NCBI RefSeq assembly: GCF_002901445.1
Contig: NZ_PPPD01000002.1
Span: forward strand, 186,001 to 250,000
Reading direction: 5' to 3'
DNA length: 64,000 bases
From: Deinococcus koreensis
GTDB lineage: Bacteria > Deinococcota > Deinococci > Deinococcales > Deinococcaceae
Made by a program: the position numbers and the translations under genes. Positions 17,918 to 26,006 of this stretch are shown here, one piece after another (the first letter of the stretch is position 1; every line of letters starts with the position of its first letter). The notes below the pieces were generated by a model that did no database searches, was not told the origin of the DNA, and saw only the letters and a program-made list of their open reading frames with translations.

Positions 17918-18754
17918 ATGACTACCGACGATCTGCCTCAGGCCCTCGCCCATGAGTACGCCGCCATCGAGCAGGTAGTTGCGGTCGTCCAGGGCGGTTC
18001 GCGCACTACAGGCACGCAGGACGCGCGGTCGGACATCGACTTGTACGTGTACAGCCGCGAGCCCGTCCCTCTCCCAGCCCGGCGGGCAATCGCCCGGCAG
18101 TACGCCCGGCGGTGGGAAGTGGGGAACACCTTCACCGAGGAGGGTGACGTGCTGATCGAGCGGACGACGGGAACGGAGATTGACGTCATGTTCCGGCCGA
18201 TCGCCTCCTTCGAGGCCCACCTTCACTACCTGTTCGACCACCATGAGGCGCGGATGGGCAACTCGACCACTGTGTGGCGCAACATTCGGACGTCCCGCAT
18301 CCTGTCCGACCCCGAGGGCTGGTTCGCTCGCTTGCAAGGGCAGGCCGCCCGTGACTACCCGGACGACCTCGCCCGCGCCATCATCGCGCTGAACATACCC
18401 CTGCTGTCGGGCAGCATCTTCAGCTTCTCCTCGCAGGTGATCCTCGGGGTGCACCGCCGCGACATCGTGATCGTGAACGGAGTTCTGGCCAGGCTGCTGG
18501 ACAGCTATTTCGACGTGCTTTACGCCCTGAATCGGACTCACCACCCCGGCAACAAGCGCCTGCTGACCCTGGCCGCCGGGCTGCCGCTGGTGCCGGCGGG
18601 TTTTGTAGAGGGCGTTGAACGCCTCCTATCGTTTACCCTGGCCACGCTGGACGAGGTGCCACGGCATCTCGACGCGGTGATTGAGCCACTGCTGCAACTA
18701 ATAAAAGCCCAGGGGCAACTACCCGAACCGTGGGGCGAGGGCCAGCTGGAGTGA
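17918..18754 (+). CDS. Nucleotidyltransferase-fold protein
   Basis: 278 residues. The N-terminal Pol-beta type nucleotidyltransferase site is plain: VVQGGSRTTGTQDARSDIDLYVY, with the GGS loop and the two metal Asp of DID, and a third acidic residue in TEIDVMF near residue 90. The C-terminal half is helical. It resembles DUF4037/aminoglycoside-type nucleotidyltransferases. Such enzymes transfer a nucleotide to a small molecule or protein; the acceptor cannot be told. The gene is divergent from the amidohydrolase and followed by an AT-richer gap. It could confer resistance or act in a modification pathway. Confidence 0.82.
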   Translation: MTTDDLPQALAHEYAAIEQVVAVVQGGSRTTGTQDARSDIDLYVYSREPVPLPARRAIARQYARRWEVGNTFTEEGDVLIERTTGTEIDVMFRPIASFEAHLHYLFDHHEARMGNSTTVWRNIRTSRILSDPEGWFARLQGQAARDYPDDLARAIIALNIPLLSGSIFSFSSQVILGVHRRDIVIVNGVLARLLDSYFDVLYALNRTHHPGNKRLLTLAAGLPLVPAGFVEGVERLLSFTLATLDEVPRHLDAVIEPLLQLIKAQGQLPEPWGEGQLE

Positions 18755-18913
18755 AGCTATGTGAGAGCATTTGTCCGAATTACAGCCGTAGACAAAGCAA
18801 CCTGACGCATCCATTCTCTGCTCCGCAGCTTTGCAAGTCCCAGATACTCGGCCCAATTCACTCGCTCCGCTCGGTCATCAAGGACAAATACTCTGGGGAA
18901 GTTGAATCCAGTC

Positions 18914-20365
18914 TCAGCTGATCAGTGGCTCCACAGGGGCTTTCTGGACAGACCCCGCGACCTCGCCCAGCGTCATGAAAAGGGTGTTCAGCGATTCGGA
19001 CAGCGTGGGGTGAGAGATCATGGCGTCCCGCAGGGCCGTGAAGGGCAGACGGCCCAGCATCGCCATCTGAAGGGCCGCCGTCACCTCGCCCCCCTCCGGC
19101 CCGAGGATCGCGGCGCCCAGAATCTGCCCGCTGGCGCGGTCAATGACAGCCTTCATCATCCCGGCGGTGCGCCCGGTCTCGATGGCGCGGGCCACGCTGG
19201 ACATGGGCAGGCTGGCCACCAGCACGTCGTGCCCCTGGTGCCGGGCCTCGCGCTCGCTCAGGCCGATGCGCCCGAGCTGCGGATCGGTAAACAGGGTGTA
19301 GGTCGTGGTTCGCGCGGAAACTGGCCGCGCCTGGCCGCGCAGCAGATCGTCGCGCACCAGCCGGTAATCGTCGTAGGCGACGTGGGTAAACGCGGCGCCG
19401 CCCTTGACATCTCCCAGTGCCCAGATGCCCTCGACATTGGTTCGCAGGTGGTCATCCACGACCACGAAGCCGCGCGGATCGGTGTGGACGCCAGCCACCC
19501 CGAGGTTAAGGGCGTCCGTATTGGGTATCCGCCCGGTCGCCACCAGCAGGTGCCGGGTCTGGGCCTGCCCTGAGCCCCGAGGCGTCTCAAAACGCACCGT
19601 CACAGCGCCGCCCTCGCCTGACTCCACCCGCAGGCCGCGCACCCCCAGGTGAATCTCCAGTCCCTCGGCCTGGAGGGCCGCCAGCAGCGAGCGGGCGATG
19701 TCCGCGTCCTCCCGGTCTATCAGCTGTTCACCCTGGTGCAGCACCGTGACCCGGCTGCCGAAGCGGGCGAACATCTGCGCGAATTCCAGCCCGATATACC
19801 CGCCGCCGACCACCACCAGCCGCCCCGGCACCTCGTCCAACTCCATGATGCTGGTCGAGTCGAGCAGGTGGGGTACGAGGGCCAGGCCAGGGATGTCGGG
19901 CCGCGCCGGACGGCCCCCGGTGTTCAGAAAGATGCGGGGCGCGGTGAGGCGCTGCTCGCCGCCCTGGCCGCTGACCTGTACCTCGTGCGGGGCGCTGAAG
20001 CTGGCCTCGCCCCGGATCAGCGTGACGTTCGGAGCCGCCCGCAGGCCACGCTCGCTGCCGGCAGCGAAGGAAGCGACCAGGGCGCGCTTCTTGGCGCGGA
20101 TTTCAGAGAGCTCAACCCGCACCTCGCCCGCGTACACCCCGAACTGCGCCGCGCGCCGCGCCCGGTGGGCCACCTCCGCGCAGGCGACCATCAGCTTGGT
20201 GGGCGTGCAGCCCTCATTGACGCAGGTGCCGCCCCAGTGGGCGCGCTCGATCAGGGCCGTGTGCAGGCCCGCCCGCCCCAGTTCGGCGGCCAGCGGCGTG
20301 CCAGCCTGACCGGAACCGATGATGATGGCGTCGTAGCCTTCGCTGTGCTTCTCGTGATCACTCAT
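18914..20365 (-). CDS. FAD-dependent pyridine-nucleotide disulfide oxidoreductase (mercuric reductase-like)
   Basis: 483 residues from ATG 20365, preceded by GGAGG; a longer upstream start has no support. FAD loop IIIGSGQAGTPLAAELG, redox-active pair Cys48/Cys53 in GGTCVNEGCTPTK, NAD(P) loop VVVGGGYIGLEFAQ, second FAD site IWALGDVKGGAAFTH, and a C-terminal HPTLSES segment where the catalytic His lies. There are no N-terminal heavy-metal domain and no C-terminal Cys pair, so it is not a true mercuric reductase. It is the last gene after YceI, DM13 and an unknown gene, all on the same strand with short gaps; it may supply electrons to that set. Confidence 0.88.
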   Translation of the reverse strand: MSDHEKHSEGYDAIIIGSGQAGTPLAAELGRAGLHTALIERAHWGGTCVNEGCTPTKLMVACAEVAHRARRAAQFGVYAGEVRVELSEIRAKKRALVASFAAGSERGLRAAPNVTLIRGEASFSAPHEVQVSGQGGEQRLTAPRIFLNTGGRPARPDIPGLALVPHLLDSTSIMELDEVPGRLVVVGGGYIGLEFAQMFARFGSRVTVLHQGEQLIDREDADIARSLLAALQAEGLEIHLGVRGLRVESGEGGAVTVRFETPRGSGQAQTRHLLVATGRIPNTDALNLGVAGVHTDPRGFVVVDDHLRTNVEGIWALGDVKGGAAFTHVAYDDYRLVRDDLLRGQARPVSARTTTYTLFTDPQLGRIGLSEREARHQGHDVLVASLPMSSVARAIETGRTAGMMKAVIDRASGQILGAAILGPEGGEVTAALQMAMLGRLPFTALRDAMISHPTLSESLNTLFMTLGEVAGSVQKAPVEPLIS

Positions 20366-20425
20366 GCGGCCTCCAGAGAAGGGCGGTGCCGGGATCAGGA
20401 ACGCCGGCACCGTTCCTGCCCAGCT

Positions 20426-20980
20426 TTACAGGAAACGGAAGACGATGGGGCAGTTCACGACAAAGCCCGTGGAGCCGAAGGCGGCGCCGCCGGGGCCGGT
20501 GATAAAGCCGCCCTTAGCCAGCCCGAGAATCTGGAACTCCTCGATCAGGCGCGAGCGGTAGCCGGCCGCGATGGCGGTCTTCGTCCACTCGTAGACGTTC
20601 AGATCCCACAGCGGGCTGTAGTCGGTGGCGACGGTGGGAATACCGCCCAGCACATTCAGCGGCCCTGCCACGCCCGCGCCGCCCAGCGCCGAGTTGAAGC
20701 CCTGGCGCTGCGGGTTGGCCTTCCCGGTCGGGCCATTGACGGCCGCGAAGAGGCGTTCCACCGCGCTGAAAGCGCCGTCGTCGCCGCCCACCGGCACGTC
20801 TCTGAGGGCCGGGGCCAGGGTCACGCCCTCCATTGCGGCGGGCAAGGCGCGAGGGGCGTCCAGGCTGAGGTACAGCACCGGCTTCGAGAAGCTGAAGCCA
20901 GGCGCGAGCTTCAGGGTCACGCTGCCGCCATTCTTGCCCTGAGGGGCGGATGGGGTGAGGGCTGGGCCTTCGGTCGGCAT
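20426..20980 (-). CDS. Unknown protein of the DM13/YceI cluster
   Basis: 184 residues from ATG 20980, without a clear ribosome site; a start farther upstream is possible. No signal peptide is seen with this start, although its neighbours are exported, which argues that the true N-terminus may be missing. Sequence features: KLAPGFSFSKPVLYLSLDAP, many Gly/Ala turns, and an ending NCPIVFRFL. No known family is recognised. It lies 60 nt upstream of the flavoprotein gene and 43 nt downstream of the DM13 gene, so it is part of that operon. Confidence 0.6.
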   Translation of the reverse strand: MPTEGPALTPSAPQGKNGGSVTLKLAPGFSFSKPVLYLSLDAPRALPAAMEGVTLAPALRDVPVGGDDGAFSAVERLFAAVNGPTGKANPQRQGFNSALGGAGVAGPLNVLGGIPTVATDYSPLWDLNVYEWTKTAIAAGYRSRLIEEFQILGLAKGGFITGPGGAAFGSTGFVVNCPIVFRFL

Positions 20981-21023
20981 CGGTCTTAGAGGGGACAGGA
21001 ACTTCGTCGGCCCCGGCGCCCGC

Positions 21024-21440
21024 TCACTTCAGGTCGGCGGCGCCGAAGGCGGTCATGACCTGCTGGCACCAGATCACGACGCTTTTGTAGTCGGTCAGCC
21101 GGGTGCCGGCGGGCAGAGCAAAGCTGAACTCACCCTTGAACTTCTTCAGCTCGCCCACCTTGAGGTATTTGCCTTTGGCGATCTGAACGTCGTTGGCGCC
21201 CTTCCGGGGCGCGGCGGCCTGGTACAGCCAGACCTGGAGGTCAGGGCCGACCTCGGTCTTGAAGTTCTTCAGTTCCAGCGTGGCCTTGCCGGCCTTCTGG
21301 ACGATCCTCGCGCTGCCGCTGGTGGGGGCGCCCAGGGCATGGAAGGCGCCGGGCGTTACGGCGGGCATGGCAGCGGTGGCCAGCGAGGTCAGGGTGAGGG
21401 CGGACAGGATGGTCAGGGCCGTGCGGGTCAGGGTCTTCAT
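21024..21440 (-). CDS. Exported DM13-domain protein
   Basis: 138 residues. Signal peptide MKTLTRTALTILSALTLTSLA with cleavage near ATA-AMP. The rest is one DM13 domain: SGSARIVQKAGKATLELKNF, then TEVGPDLQVWLYQ, and the closing KSVVIWCQQVMTAFGAADL with its single conserved Cys. DM13 domains are proposed to take part in redox reactions, often next to DOMON domains or other exported electron-transfer proteins. Gap to YceI is 53 nt and to the unknown gene 43 nt. RBS GGAGCCCC precedes ATG. Confidence 0.88.
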   Translation of the reverse strand: MKTLTRTALTILSALTLTSLATAAMPAVTPGAFHALGAPTSGSARIVQKAGKATLELKNFKTEVGPDLQVWLYQAAAPRKGANDVQIAKGKYLKVGELKKFKGEFSFALPAGTRLTDYKSVVIWCQQVMTAFGAADLK

Positions 21441-21493
21441 GGTGGGGCTCCTTGGGGTGCCGGAATCGGCGGCGAGAGGGCGCAGGACGGGGG

Positions 21494-22129
21494 TCAGCGG
21501 TGAACGGGCAGGCGGAATTCGACATTGACGTCGGTGCGGGGATCGGCGCCGGGAATCGAGATGTGGTGGTCTTTGAAGGTGACGTCAAAGGCGGTCTTGA
21601 CGGTGATGACCGAGCCGCCCGGCGGGTAGGTCAGGGTGACGGGCGCCCGCAGCGGCACGGACACACCGTTGAGGTCGAGCTGGCCCTCCACGGTCGCCAA
21701 CACGGTCTGGCCGGGGCGAATGGCCGTGGCACCGCTGAGCGACGCGAAGGTAAATCGGGCCTGCGGGTGGGCGTGCGCCCCGATGTAGTTACGGGCGTGC
21801 TCGTCGCGCAGGGCAATGCCGGTGTTCAGCTTCGCCAGATTCACGATCACAACGCCGTGCGCGGTCGTCAGGTCACGCGGATCGAAGGTCACGCGCGGCT
21901 GCACCTGTCCGAGCTGACCGGGCACGGGAATGCCGGTGACCCGGAAATTGAAGGTGGCGGCGCCGCTGGCATCCGTCACGGTGATCGGCTGCGGGCCGGC
22001 ACCCAGGTAGGCGCTCAGCCCCAGCGCCGCGCCGAGGCTGACGACTGCCAGGGCCGCCCCCACCCGACGGGACGGGAGATGGAACCCGGAGTGGGAAAGC
22101 AGGTGGATGGGGGCGGTGATGCCATTCAT
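21494..22129 (-). CDS. YceI-family lipid-binding protein, membrane-anchored or exported
   Basis: 211 residues from ATG 22129 with a strong ribosome site (CAGGAGGAACACC). One hydrophobic helix at about residues 25-45 can serve as signal or anchor. The remainder is a YceI lipocalin-like barrel: SGAATFNFRVTGIPVPG, RDEHARNYIGAHAHPQARF and the VEGQLDLNGVSVPLRAPV strand pair. YceI proteins bind isoprenoids such as quinone-type lipids. It is the first gene of the four-gene set running to the flavoprotein and is divergent from the CGNR regulator. Confidence 0.88.
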   Translation of the reverse strand: MNGITAPIHLLSHSGFHLPSRRVGAALAVVSLGAALGLSAYLGAGPQPITVTDASGAATFNFRVTGIPVPGQLGQVQPRVTFDPRDLTTAHGVVIVNLAKLNTGIALRDEHARNYIGAHAHPQARFTFASLSGATAIRPGQTVLATVEGQLDLNGVSVPLRAPVTLTYPPGGSVITVKTAFDVTFKDHHISIPGADPRTDVNVEFRLPVHR

Positions 22130-22190
22130 GGTGTTCCTCCTGACACTGCTACGCAACCGTCAAGTAGGAGGTTCACTGGTTACTAAACTC

Positions 22191-22208
22191 GTCTAGACAA
22201 CTTTTATA
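22191..22208. promoter_or_regulatory. Palindrome and AT-rich core in the YceI/CGNR divergent region
   Basis: Perfect palindrome GTCTAGAC at 22191-22198, followed by an AT-rich TTTATAAA at about 22203-22210, in the only AT-rich part of the gap. Plausible control region for the YceI operon; operator role is inferred. Confidence 0.35.
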
Positions 22209-22264
22209 AACGGCTTATTGTCGAAGGCGATGACAACATAGAAGCTCGTTTGCAACCCTTATTC

Positions 22265-22293
22265 TTGCCGATTGACAGTTACACAGTTACACT
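22265..22293 (+). promoter_or_regulatory. Promoter of the CGNR gene (leaderless)
   Basis: TTGCCG at 22265-22270, 17 nt, then TACACT at 22288-22293, then seven nucleotides to ATG 22301. The tandem AGTTACAC repeat at 22278-22293 overlaps the -10 and could be an operator. Confidence 0.55.
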
Positions 22294-22300
22294 GGCCCCC

Positions 22301-22927
22301 ATGACCCCGTCATTCGAATTCATCGGTGGGGATGTCAGCCTTGATCTGGTGAACACCCTGATGCACCGTGGGCACCCTGCTGGCGCCGACGACCTGTTGC
22401 AGACCGGGCACGACGTGCGCCGCTGGTTCCAGGAGGCCGGCGTGGTGTCGGCGCGAGAGGCGGACGCGCTCGATGCCGAGTCCGCCCTGTACGGCGCGCG
22501 CCGGCTACGGACGGCGCTCGATCAGCTCTACCGGCCCCTGAGCCGGCGGGATGCCCCGGCCACCTCGACTGGCCTCGACACCCTCAACGCCGTGCTGGCC
22601 CAGGGCCGCGAGCGCACCGAGGTGAGCCTGACCCCCCAGGGCTTTGCCCGCAGCACACGGCTGGAGGTGCTGGGGCCAATTGACCCGAGTGTTCAGGTTG
22701 CCCACGCGGCGGCGGCGCTCCTTGGCCGCCTCCAGCCGGCGCGGCTCAAGGAGTGCGAGAACCCGGACTGCGACCTGCTGTTCTACGACGAGAGCCGCAA
22801 CGCCTCGCGGCGCTGGTGCGCCATGCAGTCCTGCGGCAACGTCACCAAACAGGCCCGCCACCGCTCGTCCAGACGCGCCCGGCAGGCCCCTGGAGCCCAG
22901 GTGGAGGCAAACCAAAGAGATTCATGA
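22301..22927 (+). CDS. CGNR zinc-finger-type regulator
   Basis: 208 residues from ATG 22301. The N-terminal ABATE-like domain reads FIGGDVSLDLVNTLMHR. The C-terminal zinc-finger has CENPDCDLLFYDESRN, RRWCAMQSCGN and a basic tail. The motif is CGNV, not the usual CGNR, and is followed by TKQARHRSSRRA. The family is thought to be DNA-binding. Divergent from the YceI operon across a 171-nt region with palindromes, it is a likely regulator of that operon. The basic tail (about 25 residues) is longer than the motif needs. Confidence 0.85.
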   Translation: MTPSFEFIGGDVSLDLVNTLMHRGHPAGADDLLQTGHDVRRWFQEAGVVSAREADALDAESALYGARRLRTALDQLYRPLSRRDAPATSTGLDTLNAVLAQGRERTEVSLTPQGFARSTRLEVLGPIDPSVQVAHAAAALLGRLQPARLKECENPDCDLLFYDESRNASRRWCAMQSCGNVTKQARHRSSRRARQAPGAQVEANQRDS

Positions 22928-22967
22928 CATGGATCGTCACGAATCTCCTGGTTAGAACGTTGTAGGA

Positions 22968-23000
22968 GGCAGAAGGCTCAAGATCTTTTAACCTTCTGCC
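22968..23000. terminator. Convergent hairpin terminator
   Basis: GGCAGAAGG (22968-22976) pairs perfectly with CCTTCTGCC (22992-23000) around a 15-nt AT-rich loop. It lies between the stops of the CGNR gene and the substrate-binding protein gene and can serve both strands. Confidence 0.65.
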
Positions 23001-23006
23001 ATCAGC

Positions 23007-24065
23007 TCATTTCGCTTTCTTGCCCGTCGCCGCTTCCCACACCGAGTACGTCACGGCGCCGGCACTGGGCGCACTCTTCAGGATGCCCAGGTCGGTCAGG
23101 AGCCTGACGTTCGCCTGGTAGGTGGCGGGGTCGAGGTAGCCGGCCATGCCTTTCAGGGTCGGGCCGGCCTTGTACAGCTTGGCGATCTCGGCCATCTGCC
23201 AGGTCTGGTGCCCGGCCGCCGAGGCGCGCGTGCCCGAGCCCTTGCAGGTGTTGCCGCAGTTGACCAGCACGATGTTCACCGCTTCCTTCTGGTTCGCCAC
23301 GGCGTAGTTCCAGCCCTTGATGGTGGCGCGCAGCAGCTTGGCGGCGACCTGCTGGCCGCTGAGGCCCGAGCCCTTGAAGTTCTTGGTGTCCAGCACCTTC
23401 TGGGTGGTAAACATCAGGTCTTCGAGGAGGTTCACCCCGTTGTCGGCGGCGTTCATGACGTTCAGCTTGTCCAGCGGATAGCCCAGGCCCACGATCTGGT
23501 TGACCTCGTTGTAGGTCATGGCCGACACGGCGTCCACCTTGTCGGGGAAGACCAGGCTGGGATCGAAGGGGTAGGTCACAGCCTGCACGCTGGGGTTGCT
23601 GACGGTCGAGTCGAGGCTGCTGGTCATGTTGTTCCGCTTGAGCAGCGCCACGGCCGGGTATTCATTGCCGCTGGGCCACACGCCCACCCGTTTGCCCATT
23701 AGGTCGGCCGGCTTGGAGATGTTCTTGGTCTTGAGGCTGACCAGCGTATAGCCGCTCTTCTGGAACAGCTGCGCGATGTGTACGACCGGCAGGCCCTGCT
23801 GGCGGGCGGTCAGCAGATCGGTGATCCAGGTCGTGCCGAAGTCGGCGGTGCCCGTGGCGACCGTCTGGATGGGCGACTGATCCCCGATGGGCAGCAGCGA
23901 GACGTCCAGCCCCTCGGCCTTGTAGTAGCCCTTGGCCTGCGCCACGAAGAAGCCGGCGAACTGCGCCTGCGGGAACCACTTGAGCTGCACCTTGACCGGC
24001 ACGTCGGCAGCCCGGGCGTTGGCGAAGGTGGCGGCGGCGAGGGCGAACAGGATGGCTTTCTTCAT
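23007..24065 (-). CDS. ABC importer substrate-binding protein, NMT1/THI5-like (probable pyrimidine uptake)
   Basis: 352 residues. Signal peptide MKKAILFALAAATFANA-RA. The mature protein is of the NMT1/SsuA/ThiY type: VQLKWFPQAQFAGFFVAQA, YYKAEGLDVSLLP, ATGTADFGTTWITD and GKRVGVWPSGNEYP. These proteins bind small heterocycles or sulfonates. It is the last gene of the pre/hyd operon, 73 nt after the second permease, with a large palindromic octamer array in that gap. Its position in a dihydropyrimidine-degrading operon makes uracil, thymine or a relative the likely ligand; this is inference from context. Confidence 0.87.
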   Translation of the reverse strand: MKKAILFALAAATFANARAADVPVKVQLKWFPQAQFAGFFVAQAKGYYKAEGLDVSLLPIGDQSPIQTVATGTADFGTTWITDLLTARQQGLPVVHIAQLFQKSGYTLVSLKTKNISKPADLMGKRVGVWPSGNEYPAVALLKRNNMTSSLDSTVSNPSVQAVTYPFDPSLVFPDKVDAVSAMTYNEVNQIVGLGYPLDKLNVMNAADNGVNLLEDLMFTTQKVLDTKNFKGSGLSGQQVAAKLLRATIKGWNYAVANQKEAVNIVLVNCGNTCKGSGTRASAAGHQTWQMAEIAKLYKAGPTLKGMAGYLDPATYQANVRLLTDLGILKSAPSAGAVTYSVWEAATGKKAK

Positions 24066-24087
24066 GGGAACCTCCGGGGAGTAAGGG

Positions 24088-24160
24088 GTCTAAAGGTCTA
24101 ACAGTCGAACGGTCTAACAGGGGGCGGTCGTTCGACGGTTAGACCGTTCGACCGTTGGAC
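24088..24160. repeat. Octanucleotide array: four direct units, then four inverted units
   Basis: Units of eight follow without gaps at 24088-24119 (GTCTAAAG, GTCTAACA, GTCGAACG, GTCTAACA). After nine nucleotides, four inverted units follow at 24129-24160 (CGTTCGAC, GGTTAGAC, CGTTCGAC, CGTTGGAC). A perfect 15-bp inverted pair lies inside (24104-24118 with 24138-24152). The array spans the permease stop codon and the gap before the binding-protein gene, and supplies the last residues of the permease. Confidence 0.8.
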
Positions 24161-25116
24161 GTCCTTCTGCTGGCATGCCAGCCGGTGTAGCGATGTTCGA
24201 TCCACTGAATGATGGCGTAAAACGCGATGCCCAGTACCGAGGCGACCACGATGGCGGCCCAGACGATGTCGAGGTTAAATCTCCCGGCCTCGATCTGGAT
24301 GCGGAAGCCCAGCCCCCGCCCCTCGGTGCCGAAGAACTCGCCCACGATGGCGCCGATCATCGCCAGGGTAGAGGCGATCTTGAGCGCGTTGAACAGGAAC
24401 GGGAGGGCCGAGGGCACCCGCACCAGCGCGAAGGCCTGGGCGGGCGTCACGGCGTACGTCCGCATCAGGTCGAGCAGCAGCGGGTTGGCGCTCTGCAGGC
24501 CGCGCACCACGTTCACCACGACCGGGAAGAAGACGGTCACGGCCACGATGATCGCCTTGCTCGTCCACTCCAGCCCGAAGGCCTTCACGATGACCGGGGC
24601 CAGCGCGACGATGGGGATGGAGGAGAACAGGCCCGCGTAAGGGAGTGCCCCGCGTTCGAGAAAGGGGAAACGCACCGCCGCCAGCGCGACGAGGATGCCC
24701 AAGACCGCGCCGCACAGGTAGCCGACCAGCGTCTCCTGCACGAAGGTCACGCGGGCATCCTGCAGCAGCACCGAGCGGGCGTTCCAGAGCGCCTGCATCA
24801 CCCGCGTGGGCGTCGGGATCAGCCCCGGTGGGACGCCATAGGCCCGCAGCAGCGCTTCGACGGCGATCAGCGCCAGCCCAGCCGCGATCAGCGCCGGGAT
24901 CAACCCCTTCGTGCGGGCAGCCACCGCGCTCAGGCCCAGTCCACCCGCAATGATTCCCACCAGCGTCAGGCCGAGGCTCAGCGCCTTGCGCCCCGGGGGC
25001 ACCCCGTCCAGAGCGTAGGGCCAGACAGTCCACACCGCGAGGAGCAGCAGCACGAAGCCCAGCGCCAGCAGGGCCCCGCCCAGGGCCACCCGGCTGCGTG
25101 CCCGCACCGCCGTCAT
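24139..25116 (-). CDS. ABC importer permease (pyrimidine-type system, second permease)
   Basis: 325-residue inner-membrane permease of the SsuC/ThiX type. ATG 25116 overlaps the stop of the upstream permease by four nucleotides (ATGA). Two extra hydrophobic helices at the N-terminus precede the usual five-to-six-helix core; the EAA coupling loop reads RTYAVTPAQAFALVRVPSALP. The C-terminal six or so residues are encoded by the octamer array. It pairs with the permease at 25113 and the ATPase at 26007. Confidence 0.88.
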   Translation of the reverse strand: MTAVRARSRVALGGALLALGFVLLLLAVWTVWPYALDGVPPGRKALSLGLTLVGIIAGGLGLSAVAARTKGLIPALIAAGLALIAVEALLRAYGVPPGLIPTPTRVMQALWNARSVLLQDARVTFVQETLVGYLCGAVLGILVALAAVRFPFLERGALPYAGLFSSIPIVALAPVIVKAFGLEWTSKAIIVAVTVFFPVVVNVVRGLQSANPLLLDLMRTYAVTPAQAFALVRVPSALPFLFNALKIASTLAMIGAIVGEFFGTEGRGLGFRIQIEAGRFNLDIVWAAIVVASVLGIAFYAIIQWIEHRYTGWHASRRTSNGRTV

Positions 25117-26003
25117 CGGGACTGTCCCGCTCGCCACGGCGTCACCCACCTTTCGACCAGGCCGATCACGCCCACCAGCGCGATGCCCAGCGCCGCGCCG
25201 TAGAGCATGATCACCCACAGCGCCAGCGTGTCCGACGCCCGCGAGTTCTCCGCGAGCATCTTGCCCAGCCCCGAGTAACTGATGGTGCTGATCTCCGCCA
25301 CGATGGAACCGATCAGCGCCGCCGTGGCCGCCACTTTCAGCGAGGTGAACAGGAAGGGCAGGCTGGCGGGCAGCCGCAGCTTCCAGAAGACCTGCGGCCC
25401 CGAGGCCCGGTACGTCCGCATCAGGTCTTCCTGCATGGGGTCGGGCGAGCGCAGGCCCGCTGAAACCCCCACCGCCACCGGGAAAAAGGCGATGTAGGCG
25501 GCGATCAGCGCCTTGGGCAGCCAGCCCTGCACGCCGTACTGCCCGAGCACCACCGCCAGCATGGGCGCCAGCGCCACCACCGGCACCGTCTGCGAGGCGA
25601 TCAGCCAGGGCAGCGTGATCCGCTCGAAGGCCCGCGAGGCGACCAGCGCGACCGCGAGGATCACTCCCAGCACCGACGCGATGATCAGGCCCACCAGCGT
25701 CTCACCGGCCGTGACCAGCGTGTTGTACGGAGCACTCGTGGGCGCCATCGGCGGCGTGCTCATGGTGCGGAAGCTGGCGGCCAGCTGTGCCGGGGCGGGC
25801 AGGGTGGGGTTGCGGAGCTGCGTGGCGCACGAGATGGCCGTCATACAGTCCAGCTCGGCGCCCGAGTCCAGCGTGCGCTGTGCCTGAGCAGCGTTCACCC
25901 ACAGCATCAGCGGCCAGTACAGCGCCAGCACGACCACGGCCACGATCAGCATCGGGCCCAGGTTGCCTGCGCTGCGAGCTGGTACCCGCTTGAGCACCGT
26001 CAC
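25113..26003 (-). CDS. ABC importer permease (pyrimidine-type system, first permease)
   Basis: 296 residues with a GTG start at 26003, three nucleotides after the ATPase gene stop. One N-terminal helix, a periplasmic stretch with two Cys (ELDCMTAISCATQ), then a five-helix core and the coupling loop RTYRASGPQVFWKLRLPASLP. Same family as the next permease but only distantly similar, so the pore is probably a heterodimer. The two Cys may form a disulfide outside. Confidence 0.88.
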   Translation of the reverse strand: MTVLKRVPARSAGNLGPMLIVAVVVLALYWPLMLWVNAAQAQRTLDSGAELDCMTAISCATQLRNPTLPAPAQLAASFRTMSTPPMAPTSAPYNTLVTAGETLVGLIIASVLGVILAVALVASRAFERITLPWLIASQTVPVVALAPMLAVVLGQYGVQGWLPKALIAAYIAFFPVAVGVSAGLRSPDPMQEDLMRTYRASGPQVFWKLRLPASLPFLFTSLKVAATAALIGSIVAEISTISYSGLGKMLAENSRASDTLALWVIMLYGAALGIALVGVIGLVERWVTPWRAGQSR

Positions 26004-26006
26004 GAC

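Noticed and set aside
18755..18913. Small gene in the AT-richer gap after the nucleotidyltransferase
   Set aside because: No ribosome site; the frame is a readthrough-type shadow and only the shared 16-mer at 18859 is notable.
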